64,000 bases of DNA from JBBIPA01 sp963820495 (GTDB lineage Bacteria; Chloroflexota; Dehalococcoidia; GIF9; UBA5629): contig CAWGAF010000002.1 in NCBI GenBank assembly GCA_963820495.1, forward strand, positions 1,178,001 to 1,242,000, in the 5' to 3' direction. The notes beneath the pieces were generated by a model. It made no database searches and was not told the DNA's origin. It saw nothing but the letters and a program-made list of their open reading frames with translations. Positions 17,674-26,703 of the stretch are shown piece by piece. Made by a program: the position numbers and the translations under genes. Within the stretch, counting starts at the first letter, position 1. Each line of letters begins with the position of its first letter.

Positions 17674-19935
17674 ATGAAAAAAGGGCTTAAAGTAATTGCC
17701 TGGTTTGAGGAAATAACAAAAGATGATATCCCTCTAGTTGGTGGTAAAGGGGCAAATCTAGGTGAAATGGCTAATGCGGGCATTCCTGTGCCATCTGGAT
17801 TTGTAGTTACCGCAGAAGCATATTTTGAATTTTTAAAAGCGAACATTGTCAATGAGATTAGCGGCCATCTTCAGCACTTAGATGTTAATGACAGTAAAAA
17901 ACTCCAAGAGGTATCCAAGATTATTAAGAATAGGATTTCTAGTTATCCAATACCCTCTTATATAGCTAATAAGATTAAGGATGCCTATCGTAGACTCGGA
18001 AATGGCCCTGTGGCGGTGCGATCTTCAGCCACAGCCGAGGATTTGCCTGATGCTTCCTTCGCTGGTCAGCAACGCACTTTCCTTAACATCCAAGGTGAAG
18101 AAGAAGTGGTTTTGGCAGTTCAGAATTGTTGGGCGTCATTATATGAACCCAGAGCTATATTCTACAGGCACCAGCGTGGGTTTGACCATTTTAAAGTAGG
18201 CATCGCCGTTCCTGTGCAAAAGATGGTGCAGTCTGAGGTATCTGGAGTCATGTTCACAATTGAACCCCTTAGTAACGATAGAACCAAAATTCTTATCGAA
18301 GCAATTTACGGCCTAGGGGAGTACATCGTTTCTGGTGAAGTTAATCCTGACCTTTATTTATTAGATAAAGACAAATTAAAAATTATTGATAAGAAAATAA
18401 AGAAACAGGAGTGGCAATTAGCCCGGAATTCAGGAGTTTCTCCTGGTGAACTGGAAACTAATGCTAGGCTTTCTGTTCCATCTTCAAAACAAAGCACCCA
18501 GAAATTATCGGACAATGATATAGTCGCTTTAGCTAAATTGGGTAAAACGATTGAGGAACTATACAAATCCCCACAAGACATTGAGTGGGCAAAACAAGGT
18601 AAAAACATTTTTATCGTACAGGCTCGCCCTGTAACCACCTTAGTAAAGAAAATAGAGATTGATACTCTGCCAGCAATCAATGCAGAATCTATTTTAACTG
18701 GAGTAGCAGCTAGTCCAGGAATAGCTGCTGGACCTGTAAGGATTGTTATTGCTTCTCAGATTGACAAGGTTCGCTATGGCGATGTTTTGGTTGCAGAGAT
18801 AACAACTCCAGACTTTGTACCAGCAATGAAGCGTGCTGTGGCCATAGTCACTGAGCGTGGTGGTAGAACTGCACATGCAGCGATTGTTAGTCGTGAGCTT
18901 GGTATTCCGTGTGTAGTAGGCACAGATGAGGCAACAAAAATCTTAAGAAACGGGCAGGAAATTACAGTTGATGGCTATAGAGGACGCGTTTATAATGGCA
19001 GAATAGCCGACAAGATAAAAGTTGCCCCATCTGTGGTTAAGCGTGAGCGGATTAAAACCAAAACCAAAGTTTATGTCAATTTGGCAGAACCTGAGTTGGC
19101 CGAAGTTGTAGCAGCGAGAAATGTGGATGGCGTTGGCTTGCTAAGAGCAGAGTTTATGGTTGCTCAGATTGGCGGCCATCCTCGGTTTATGCTGCATGAA
19201 GGAAAGGGAACACAATTTATTGAATCTTTATCTAGGGGTATTACTACTTTTGCTAAAGCCTTTCATCCCCGGCCGGTAGTTTATAGAACTACTGATTTTA
19301 AAACTAACGAGTATAGAAACTTGCGTGGTGGTGACAGATATGAGGAGGAGGAAGAAAACCCAATGCTTGGTTACCGTGGTTGTTCGAGGTATACCCAAGA
19401 ATTTGAAGTGTTCAGGCTGGAAATCGAGGCTATAAAAAAGGTGTGTAAGCATTATGACAATCTATGGGTTATGATTCCATTCGTACGTTTTGTGGATGAG
19501 ATGGCACGGATAAAGAATTTTTTCGTGGCAGAGGGATTGTATCAATATCCGAATTTTAAATTGTGGATGATGGTTGAAGTACCTTCAAATATATTTCTTA
19601 TCGATAAATTCATAGATGTTGGAATCGATGGTGTTTCAATAGGCTCTAATGATTTAACTCAGCTTATCCTAGGTATAGATAGAGATAATGCCAAATTGGC
19701 ACCGGAATTTGATGAAAGGAATGAGGCAGTTCTTCAGGCTATAGAGACAGCCGTAAAGGCATCGGTTAAAAAAGGCATCACTTGTTCTATTTGTGGGCAG
19801 GCACCTTCTGTTTATCCAGAACTCACTGAGAAATTAGTAGGATGGGGAATTACCTCGGTTTCGGTTAGTCCCGACATGATTGATGAGGTAAGATATATCA
19901 TTGCTGCCGCTGAAGAAAAAATTGGAAAATCCTGA
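17674..19935 (+). CDS. ppsA: Phosphoenolpyruvate synthase
   Basis: 753 residues. N-terminal ATP-binding domain begins near VGGKGANLGEMANAG and includes AVRSSATAEDLPDASFAGQQ. The central phosphohistidine domain has GGRTAHAAIVSRELGIPC with the catalytic His at 401. The C-terminal PEP/pyruvate barrel includes GSNDLTQLILGIDRDN and the CSICGQAPS active Cys near 708. It converts pyruvate, ATP and water to PEP, AMP and phosphate, feeding gluconeogenesis in a bacterium that likely uses acetate or C1 carbon. It is somewhat shorter than the roughly 790 residues of E. coli PpsA. ATG follows AAGGAG. Confidence 0.94.
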   Translation: MKKGLKVIAWFEEITKDDIPLVGGKGANLGEMANAGIPVPSGFVVTAEAYFEFLKANIVNEISGHLQHLDVNDSKKLQEVSKIIKNRISSYPIPSYIANKIKDAYRRLGNGPVAVRSSATAEDLPDASFAGQQRTFLNIQGEEEVVLAVQNCWASLYEPRAIFYRHQRGFDHFKVGIAVPVQKMVQSEVSGVMFTIEPLSNDRTKILIEAIYGLGEYIVSGEVNPDLYLLDKDKLKIIDKKIKKQEWQLARNSGVSPGELETNARLSVPSSKQSTQKLSDNDIVALAKLGKTIEELYKSPQDIEWAKQGKNIFIVQARPVTTLVKKIEIDTLPAINAESILTGVAASPGIAAGPVRIVIASQIDKVRYGDVLVAEITTPDFVPAMKRAVAIVTERGGRTAHAAIVSRELGIPCVVGTDEATKILRNGQEITVDGYRGRVYNGRIADKIKVAPSVVKRERIKTKTKVYVNLAEPELAEVVAARNVDGVGLLRAEFMVAQIGGHPRFMLHEGKGTQFIESLSRGITTFAKAFHPRPVVYRTTDFKTNEYRNLRGGDRYEEEEENPMLGYRGCSRYTQEFEVFRLEIEAIKKVCKHYDNLWVMIPFVRFVDEMARIKNFFVAEGLYQYPNFKLWMMVEVPSNIFLIDKFIDVGIDGVSIGSNDLTQLILGIDRDNAKLAPEFDERNEAVLQAIETAVKASVKKGITCSICGQAPSVYPELTEKLVGWGITSVSVSPDMIDEVRYIIAAAEEKIGKS

Positions 19936-19975
19936 AAATATAGTAGAATAAGGAAAAAAGAGCTTAAGTTCTTTT

Positions 19976-21040
19976 ATGACTGATCTACACATAAGGCAGC
20001 AGATAGAAAAAAATGAAGGAAAGCTTTCCCCTTATGCTTCGAAGAGCAAGTTAAGCCGAGGCAGAGCTAGACGCGAAGAGCCTTGCCCACTACGTACAGC
20101 TTTTCAGCGTGACCGAGACCGTATCATACATTCAAATGCCTTTCGTCGTTTAAAACATAAGACCCAGGTTTTCATTGCCCCTTTAGGTGATCACTATGTA
20201 ACACGGTTAACACATACTCTCGAAGTTTCACAAATTGCTCGTACTATCTCCAGAGCACTTAGCCTTAATGAGGATTTAACCGAGGCAATTTCTTTGGGGC
20301 ATGATTTAGGTCACACACCTTTTGGACACTTAGGGGAGGAAATTTTGAATGAACTCTGTCCAGGAGGATTCAGCCATAATGAACAGAGTTTAAGAGTGGT
20401 CGATTTACTGGAAAAATATGGTCAAGGACTTAACTTAACCTGGGAAGTTCGTGATGGTATTCTAAATCATTCCAAGAGCTATATTGGTATTCTTGATAAT
20501 GGATGGTCAGAAGTTGGTACCGTTGAAGGGAAGGTAGTTAAAATAGCAGATATTGTGGCATATATTAATCATGATATCAGTGATGCCATAAGAGCTGGCG
20601 TGGTTACTGAAAGGGATCTACCAGAGCCTGTAGTTAAACTTCTGGGCAATTCCTCATCCCAACGGATAAACACCTTAGTGTTCGATATAGTGAACCATAC
20701 ACTTGGAATCATTGCCAGTACCCAACCTAAAGATCTTGTTGTTAGTATGAGTCCACGGGTCTTAGAGGTAGCTAATAGCCTGCGTGAGTTTCTTTTTGAT
20801 AAAGTGTATAATTCTAGCCTAGCCATTGGTGATAAAGATAAAGCTAAGGAAGTTGTTTATACCCTCTTTTCATATTTCTCAAATCATCCGAATAAGCTGC
20901 CAGATGAATACGGTATTCGTGATGATAGTGCGGAGCGTAAGGTAACTGACTATATAGCTGGTATGACTGACCAGTATGCAGTACGGATTGCTAGCGGGAT
21001 CTCTGCTAAGAAATATATTTTCACTAAACTTTTGCTATAA
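19976..21040 (+). CDS. dgt: dGTPase-like HD-domain triphosphohydrolase
   Basis: 354 residues. HD-domain residues: RLKHKTQVF near 59, RLTHTLEVSQIART near 81-94, and HDLGHTPFGHLGEE near 108-121. This matches the dNTPase/dGTP triphosphohydrolase-like family (dNTP to nucleoside plus triphosphate). It heads the run dgt, dnaG, rpoD with only 20 bases to dnaG. The same dgt-dnaG-rpoD order occurs in other bacteria and suggests a macromolecular-synthesis operon linking nucleotide pools and replication. dGTP specificity is not provable from sequence. Confidence 0.9.
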   Translation: MTDLHIRQQIEKNEGKLSPYASKSKLSRGRARREEPCPLRTAFQRDRDRIIHSNAFRRLKHKTQVFIAPLGDHYVTRLTHTLEVSQIARTISRALSLNEDLTEAISLGHDLGHTPFGHLGEEILNELCPGGFSHNEQSLRVVDLLEKYGQGLNLTWEVRDGILNHSKSYIGILDNGWSEVGTVEGKVVKIADIVAYINHDISDAIRAGVVTERDLPEPVVKLLGNSSSQRINTLVFDIVNHTLGIIASTQPKDLVVSMSPRVLEVANSLREFLFDKVYNSSLAIGDKDKAKEVVYTLFSYFSNHPNKLPDEYGIRDDSAERKVTDYIAGMTDQYAVRIASGISAKKYIFTKLLL

Positions 21041-21060
21041 AAAAAACTCTATGAGCTAAA

Positions 21061-22866
21061 ATGAATACTATTGATGAAATAAAACAGAAGCTAGATATAG
21101 TGGAATTCGTTGGTGAGTATGTCAGACTTCAAAAGTCTGGACGAAACTTTAGAGCCCTGTGTCCTTTTCATTCCGAAAAAACCCCGTCCTTTTTTATTTT
21201 CCCTGAGCAGCAGAGCTGGCATTGCTTTGGTGCTTGCGGAACCGGTGGCGATATTTTCTCATTTGTCATGAAGAAAGAAGGTATAGACTTTGGTCAAGCT
21301 CTCCGCCTTTTAGCGGAAAAATCTGGGGTTACTCTGCCTAGCCCCGAATTGCAAAATAAGGCAGAGGATATAAAAAGGGAGAAACTAATTCAGATCAACG
21401 AAGCTGCTGCTGCGTATTTTCATCATCTGCTTCAGAACGCACCAGCGGGAGAGAAAGCAAGAAATTATTTAGTTCAGCGTGGCATATCACCCCAGACAAT
21501 TAATGATTTTCAGCTTGGTTTTAGCCCAGATAGCTTTGATGATACCCAGCGGTACTTGTTTAGCCAAGGTTTTGAGGAATCAGATTTACTTGCTGTTGGC
21601 TTGGTGCTCGAAAAAGAAGGCGGGGGTAGTTATGACCGATTTCGTAATCGGCTAACGTTTCCCATAAGGGATATTAAGGGGCGTGTCATAGGCTTCGGTG
21701 CCCGAGCGTTGGATGATTCTTTGCCCAAATATCTCAACTCTCCCCAAACGCTGCTTTTCGATAAGAGCAGCAGCCTTTATGCGATTGATAGAGCTAAGGA
21801 ATCTATACGTAAAAAGAATGTAGCTATAATTGTGGAAGGCTACATGGATGTCCTAACAGCTCATCAGTATGGTTGGAATAATGCAGTAGCATCTATGGGT
21901 ACAGCTTTGACGGAAAGACAATTATCTTCGCTAAAAAAATTGACTAAGAATTTAATATTAGCACTCGATGCTGATACTGCTGGTGAAGAAGCTACGCTGA
22001 GAATGGTTGAAACTATTGATATCGAAAATTATCTTCGTACCGAGGTGAGGGTTGTTGTCCCATCTCAAGGTAAAGATCCGGATGAACAAATCAGGAATGA
22101 TCCTTCTCTATGGGAACAATTGCTGGAGAAAGCTAAACCGATTGTAGATTATATACTAGATACAACCAAAGATAAAGTTAACTTGGGAAATGCTCAGGAT
22201 AAAGCTATAGCTGCTGATAGACTTTTACCCATAATTTCCAAAATAGGTGACCCAATACGAAGAGGACATTACATTCAAAAGCTTGCCCAAATACTGAAGG
22301 TTAAAGAAAATGACTTGCGTGATCGCTTAGCAAAATTTAAAATTGACGAACGGAGAAGGAGAGCCAAAAAGATTGACAGCCCTATATCAGTAAGAGAGAT
22401 ATCCCCCTCTTCTAATTCCACTGAAGGCTATTGTCTGTGGTTACTTCTTCGGTATCCAGAATTAAGATCAGAGGTCACAAAGTTGAATGAGAATTATTTT
22501 GAATTCAATGAAAACCGAGAGATTTTTTCAAAATGGCTGCATAGTAGTGATATTGACCACCTAAAAGACAACCTAGACAGCACCCTTCATCCATATTTGG
22601 ATAGGCTACTGAACAGGATTTTCCCACCAATGATTAAAGAAGACGATGATACATTGCGGCAAACACTGAATGCATGTATTACCATTCTCCAGGAAAGGTT
22701 ACTAAAGAGACTGGAAGCCAAAAAGGCAAAGCTCTTAGACACAGAGGCGGAGATGGGTGGACAAGAAGCACAATTGGCTAAGGTAGATGAACTGGGCATC
22801 GAAGAACATAAACAACTGAAACATGTCTTTGAAGAGCAAAGCCGTCGGCGACACTCCATAGTATAA
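21061..22866 (+). CDS. dnaG: DNA primase
   Basis: 601 residues, normal for DnaG. Zinc-binding domain at the N-terminus: CPFHSEKTPSF at 39-49 then CFGACGTGGD near 59-66. The catalytic Toprim core has IIVEGYMDVLTAHQYG near 258-273 and ALDADTAGEEAT near 301-312. The C-terminal helicase-binding part ends in a charged, alpha-helical stretch. It synthesises RNA primers at the fork with DnaB and Pol III. Located between dgt and rpoD with short gaps, so likely in one transcript. Confidence 0.95.
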   Translation: MNTIDEIKQKLDIVEFVGEYVRLQKSGRNFRALCPFHSEKTPSFFIFPEQQSWHCFGACGTGGDIFSFVMKKEGIDFGQALRLLAEKSGVTLPSPELQNKAEDIKREKLIQINEAAAAYFHHLLQNAPAGEKARNYLVQRGISPQTINDFQLGFSPDSFDDTQRYLFSQGFEESDLLAVGLVLEKEGGGSYDRFRNRLTFPIRDIKGRVIGFGARALDDSLPKYLNSPQTLLFDKSSSLYAIDRAKESIRKKNVAIIVEGYMDVLTAHQYGWNNAVASMGTALTERQLSSLKKLTKNLILALDADTAGEEATLRMVETIDIENYLRTEVRVVVPSQGKDPDEQIRNDPSLWEQLLEKAKPIVDYILDTTKDKVNLGNAQDKAIAADRLLPIISKIGDPIRRGHYIQKLAQILKVKENDLRDRLAKFKIDERRRRAKKIDSPISVREISPSSNSTEGYCLWLLLRYPELRSEVTKLNENYFEFNENREIFSKWLHSSDIDHLKDNLDSTLHPYLDRLLNRIFPPMIKEDDDTLRQTLNACITILQERLLKRLEAKKAKLLDTEAEMGGQEAQLAKVDELGIEEHKQLKHVFEEQSRRRHSIV

Positions 22867-22881
22867 AATTATAGAGGCATT

Positions 22882-24465
22882 ATGAAAACGGACAAGGAAA
22901 AGAAATTGAATATGCCAGAAGATGGCGAGCTTCTATCATTCTTTCCTGGTAAAAGAGAAGATAAAGAAGATGATGAGTTAGTCACTGACGGTGTTATTGG
23001 CGTTGAGCATGAGGCTGAATCACTTTACCTTCTTGACGAGTACGAACCAGGAGAAAGTGATGATGAAGTTATTTCCCTGTGGGGGGGTGAAGAGGCTGTT
23101 GACATCGAAGAAGACTTAATAAAGCTAGATTCGGATGCAAAGCCCGTAATTGATCTTAGGGAAGTAGAGGCCGGTGAGGCGATCGATGATCCTGTCCACG
23201 TGTATTTACGTGAGATTGGCAAGGTGCCACTTCTGACGGCTAAGGATGAGAAGGTGCTAGCCAGCAAATTAGAGGAGGCCAAATACCTCAAAAAGATTGA
23301 GGAACTTTATTTCCAACAATACAATGCTTATCCTACATCTGAAGACATAGTAGTATATTTGCTTCGCCATTTACTTGCTTCTGAGATGTTATTCGACATT
23401 ATTTCTGAAAAACTTGGCCTTGGTACAGAAACTAGTTTCGTCAATCGAATCCTTGATGATAAATTAGTGAAGGCGATTAATAGTGTGATCGACCAGCAAT
23501 TAATAACTGATATTTCTGAGGCCAGTGGACGGAGCACCCTGGAAATCGAGCAGCGATTGATAGACATTTCCCTCGACATTAGGCTTTTACCTACGGAGTT
23601 ACTGGCTTTTATAGGTAGCGAGGCTTCTTGGGATGAGGTAGAAGCTTTAGTTGAGGAGCCTATAGATCCCAAATTCCTAGCAAATCTCAACTCTAAAAGC
23701 CAGCAATTCAAAGCTTTTTTTGATAAAGTTAAGAAAACTGCGGAGAAATCGGAAAAGCATCTCACTGAAGCAAATCTACGATTGGTAGTCAGTGTTGCTA
23801 AGAAGTATGTAGGCCATGGCATGCCACTGCTTGACCTTATACAAGAGGGCAATATAGGTTTGGTGCGCGCTGTGGAAAAATTCGAGTATCGGAAAGGCTA
23901 CAAATTTAGCACTTATGCCACATGGTGGATCAGACAAGCTATAACCAGAGCTATAGCCGACCAAGCTCGCACAATTCGTATTCCGGTACATATGGTAGAA
24001 ACTATCAACAGATTGCTTAGAACAAATCGTCGCCTGGCTCAAGAGTATGGGCGTGAGCCGAGTTACGAGGAAATTGGCAAGGGCATGGATATTTCTTCAG
24101 AAAAAGTAAGAGAAATTATGAAATTGTCCCAAATGCCAATTTCTTTAGAGATGCCTATCGGCGAAGAGGAAGATAGTCACCTCGGTGATTTTATTGAAGA
24201 TCGTGCGACTATGCCACCTGCTGATGCAGCGTCTAGAGAATTGCTTAAAGCACAATTGAACGCAGTTCTTAGGGAACTTAGTGATCGGGAGCGAAGAGTC
24301 TTATTACTCAGATTTGGATTAGAAGACGGTAGGGCTCGTACTTTGGAGGAGGTGGGCAAGGAATTTAACGTAACTAGAGAGAGAATCCGTCAGATTGAGG
24401 CTAAAGCATTACGTAAGCTACGCCATCCTAGTCGTAGTAGAAAGCTTAAAGACTATCTAGAATAA
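22882..24465 (+). CDS. rpoD: RNA polymerase primary sigma factor
   Basis: 527 residues. An acidic N-terminal region of about 100 residues (region 1.1-like) precedes region 1.2 (DPVHVYLREIGKVPLLTAKDE near 108-128). Region 2 contains DLIQEGNIGLVRAVEKFEYRKGYKFSTYATWWIRQAI in pieces near 315-355, and region 4.2 the helix-turn-helix TLEEVGKEFNVTRERIRQIE near 491-510. The non-conserved region between 1.2 and 2 is about 170 residues. It directs RNA polymerase to housekeeping promoters, whose -35/-10 consensus fits those found in this window (TTGACA, TATACT/TATAAT). It follows dnaG by 16 bases. Confidence 0.95.
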   Translation: MKTDKEKKLNMPEDGELLSFFPGKREDKEDDELVTDGVIGVEHEAESLYLLDEYEPGESDDEVISLWGGEEAVDIEEDLIKLDSDAKPVIDLREVEAGEAIDDPVHVYLREIGKVPLLTAKDEKVLASKLEEAKYLKKIEELYFQQYNAYPTSEDIVVYLLRHLLASEMLFDIISEKLGLGTETSFVNRILDDKLVKAINSVIDQQLITDISEASGRSTLEIEQRLIDISLDIRLLPTELLAFIGSEASWDEVEALVEEPIDPKFLANLNSKSQQFKAFFDKVKKTAEKSEKHLTEANLRLVVSVAKKYVGHGMPLLDLIQEGNIGLVRAVEKFEYRKGYKFSTYATWWIRQAITRAIADQARTIRIPVHMVETINRLLRTNRRLAQEYGREPSYEEIGKGMDISSEKVREIMKLSQMPISLEMPIGEEEDSHLGDFIEDRATMPPADAASRELLKAQLNAVLRELSDRERRVLLLRFGLEDGRARTLEEVGKEFNVTRERIRQIEAKALRKLRHPSRSRKLKDYLE

Positions 24466-24497
24466 ATCTCAAGGCGTTGGACTGAGGAGTTAGATTA

Positions 24498-25106
24498 ATG
24501 AAAGCAATTACCACATTACTCATGGTCATTGGGGTTATTGGAATTATAGTTCTTATTGCTATTCTTTTGGGAGTTATTCTTTTTTCACTTGACCCTCCTA
24601 TTAAATCGCAATTGATACCGGCACAAGTGAGTGCTGACGCTGTAGACAGTTTCGACCAGAAAGTTGATGCTCTAAAACAAAAAATAGAAGCTGCTAAAGC
24701 AGCTAACGAAAAAAAGGAGGTAACTCTTACAATATCGGCAGATGAAATCAACTCAAAGATAGTTGAGCTATTGGCTCAGGGTGAGTTACCACTAAAAGAG
24801 ATGTTGATCAATTTTGATGAGGATTTATGTAAAGTTTACGCTATATATGATAATCCAGGCATTAACGCCAAAACAGGATTGCTCGCCCAATTAATGGTTA
24901 ACAAGGGTAATATTAAGATAGTGGTAGTGGATTTCCAACTTGGCAAATTGCCTCTGCCAAAATCCATAGTTAAAAGTGTTGGTAGCGTATTAGATGTCAT
25001 GCTCAGAATGGAGGGAATTACAGAAGACTTATCGATAGACATTACCAGTGTTACAGTTGGAGACGGACACTTAATGATAAAAGGTTTGACAAGACCATCA
25101 AAATAA
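24498..25106 (+). CDS. Membrane-anchored protein of unknown function
   Basis: 202 residues with one N-terminal transmembrane helix (MKAITTLLMVIGVIGIIVLI... about 3-30) and a predicted outside domain of about 165 residues. The soluble part has a short coiled coil near 55-70 and a beta-rich half containing repeated hydrophobic-charged alternation. I do not recognise the family. GAGGAG-type site precedes the ATG. It lies 33 bases after rpoD in the same direction, and converges on ffh. The position suggests it may be read with the dgt-dnaG-rpoD transcript, but a functional link is not visible. Confidence 0.75.
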   Translation: MKAITTLLMVIGVIGIIVLIAILLGVILFSLDPPIKSQLIPAQVSADAVDSFDQKVDALKQKIEAAKAANEKKEVTLTISADEINSKIVELLAQGELPLKEMLINFDEDLCKVYAIYDNPGINAKTGLLAQLMVNKGNIKIVVVDFQLGKLPLPKSIVKSVGSVLDVMLRMEGITEDLSIDITSVTVGDGHLMIKGLTRPSK

Positions 25107-25115
25107 AGTATTGCT

Positions 25116-26444
25116 CTATCTTAACATACCCATTAAATTGCTTGGTAATTTACCCTTTGCCATTGTTTTAGTCAATTTCTGTATTTGGAAAAATTGATTT
25201 AGCAGTTGATTAACATCTCTTGGTGTAGTGCCACTTCCTTGAGCAATGCGCCGTCGCCTGCTACCGTTGATAATATTTGGGTTTTGTCGTTCTTCTGGAG
25301 TCATAGATAGAATAATCGCTTCAATCTTCCTCAGCTGATTTTCTTCGGTACCATCGAATGTTTTAGATGATAGCTTGGAGAATCCGGGGACCATTTCGAG
25401 TAACTGATTTAATGGCCCCATTTTTTTAATTTGACTCAATTGCCATAAAAAATCTTCAAGATTCATGTCAGCATGTTTAATTTTTTTCTCCATTTGTTTG
25501 ACACGTTGCTGATCAAAAGTCTTCTCTGCTTTCTCGATAAGGGTAAGCATATCTCCCATTCCCAATATCCTAGACGCCAAACGATCCGGGTAAAAAGTTT
25601 CCAGAGAGGTAGTCTTTTCGCCAGTGCCAATGAATTTTATCGGTGTTCCCGTGACAAATCTTATAGAAAGGGCTGAGCCGCCTCTAGCATCTCCATCCAT
25701 TTTAGTTAATATTAGACCTGTCAGCCCGATACTACTGTTAAATTCCTCAGCTATTTTGACTGCATCTTGCCCAGTCATAGCATCAACAACTAGTAGAACC
25801 TCTGAGGGTCTTAATTCGGCTTTCAATTCAGTCACCTCTCTCATCATTTCTTGGTCGATATGAAGACGTCCCTGGGTATCAATTATTACCCATGTGTATG
25901 CCATCTCTCTTGCTACTTTTAAAGCATTGCGACAGATCACTCGAGGTAACGCACGAATGTCTTCCTTGTAAATAGGTATATCCAATTGTTTGCCTAATGT
26001 TTCCAGTTGATCAATAGCAGCAGGTCGGCGAGTGTCAGCAGCTACTATAAGAGGGCGCTGGCCTGAACGTTTAAAATTAAGGGCTAATTTGGCTGCTGTG
26101 GTAGTTTTACCTGCACCCTGGAGTCCAACAAGCATTATGACAGAAGGAGATTTGCTGGTTGTCTCAAGGTGGCTTGGTTCTTTACCTAGAATAACGATAA
26201 GTTCTTCATTAACAATTTTTATAATCTGCTGAGCTGGAGTAAGGCTTTCTAAGACTCTAGCGGATAAAGCCTTTGCCTTTACCTCGGACAGAAAGTGCTT
26301 AGCTACCTTGAAATTAACATCAGCTTCTAGCAAGGCTACTCGTATTTTACGCAATGCCTCATCAATATCTTTCTCGTTTAGCTTACCTTTGTTGCTTAGG
26401 CTGTGCAGTGCCTTACTGAGTTTCTCGGTTAAAACTTCAAACAT
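25116..26444 (-). CDS. ffh: Signal recognition particle GTPase Ffh
   Basis: 442 residues. N domain 1-90; G domain with GLQGAGKTTTAAKLAL near 107-122, DTRRPAAIDQL, DTQGRLHID (most homologues I recall have Ala, not Gln, at the third place), and TKMDGDARGGSALSI; M domain rich in Met from about 325 to the end. With 4.5S RNA and FtsY it brings nascent membrane proteins to SecYEG. The C-terminal tail ends right after the M domain. A TTGACT-17-TAAAAT promoter sits just upstream at 26465-26493, directly against the end of an IS1595-type element. Confidence 0.95.
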   Translation of the reverse strand: MFEVLTEKLSKALHSLSNKGKLNEKDIDEALRKIRVALLEADVNFKVAKHFLSEVKAKALSARVLESLTPAQQIIKIVNEELIVILGKEPSHLETTSKSPSVIMLVGLQGAGKTTTAAKLALNFKRSGQRPLIVAADTRRPAAIDQLETLGKQLDIPIYKEDIRALPRVICRNALKVAREMAYTWVIIDTQGRLHIDQEMMREVTELKAELRPSEVLLVVDAMTGQDAVKIAEEFNSSIGLTGLILTKMDGDARGGSALSIRFVTGTPIKFIGTGEKTTSLETFYPDRLASRILGMGDMLTLIEKAEKTFDQQRVKQMEKKIKHADMNLEDFLWQLSQIKKMGPLNQLLEMVPGFSKLSSKTFDGTEENQLRKIEAIILSMTPEERQNPNIINGSRRRRIAQGSGTTPRDVNQLLNQFFQIQKLTKTMAKGKLPSNLMGMLR

Positions 26445-26464
26445 CTTTCTACATGAACTAGAGT

Positions 26465-26493
26465 ATTTTAGTAGTAGCTATCCTCGTAGTCAA
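26465..26493 (-). promoter_or_regulatory. Putative ffh promoter at the element junction
   Basis: On the minus strand TTGACT (26493-26488) and TAAAAT (26470-26465) are 17 bases apart, about 20 bases before the ffh ATG. The outermost base of the -35 hexamer is the first base of the left inverted repeat as drawn, so the element sits immediately upstream of the promoter. Confidence 0.5.
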
Positions 26494-26527
26494 TTAAAAT
26501 TTTCTGGATTATATACTTTACACGGGA
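26493..26527 (+). repeat. Left terminal inverted repeat
   Basis: 35 bases matching the reverse complement of 28497-28531 at 29 positions. The shared core reads TATACTT followed by ACGGGA, with TGG/GGG near the outer part. Confidence 0.85.
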
Positions 26528-26538
26528 TAAATAATATG

Positions 26539-26558
26539 TTATCATATTTATATGATAA
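26539..26558. repeat. 8-bp palindrome beside the 43-aa ORF stop
   Basis: TTATCATA, a 4-base spacer, TATGATAA: a perfect inverted repeat two bases from the stop of the 43-residue ORF and inside the left inverted repeat. It could end the small transcript, bind the transposase, or be an operator. Confidence 0.6.
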
Positions 26559-26559
26559 G

Positions 26560-26691
26560 CTATTTAGTATCTCTTTCATCGTCTTTCTCATGTGCGATTC
26601 TGTCTAATTCCTCTCGTACTTTTTTCGGGAATAACTTTTTCGCTATTTCTTCTGTAGTTAAATCTATATCTCGTTTCTTTTTCTTAGGCAT
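26560..26691 (-). CDS. Small basic ORF in the element (43 aa)
   Basis: ATG at 26691 to TAG at 26560. The N-terminus is MPKKKKRDIDLTTEEIAKKL, strongly basic then helical, and the rest is a charged helix ending in acidic residues. GGAG lies 7 bases before the ATG on the minus strand. It is divergent from the transposase with only 12 bases between the two ATGs, so one short stretch must serve both starts. It reads toward ffh. Composition and start site suggest translation; function is unknown, possibly a transposition regulator. Confidence 0.5.
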   Translation of the reverse strand: MPKKKKRDIDLTTEEIAKKLFPKKVREELDRIAHEKDDERDTK

Positions 26692-26703
26692 AGGAGGTCT
26701 CCA

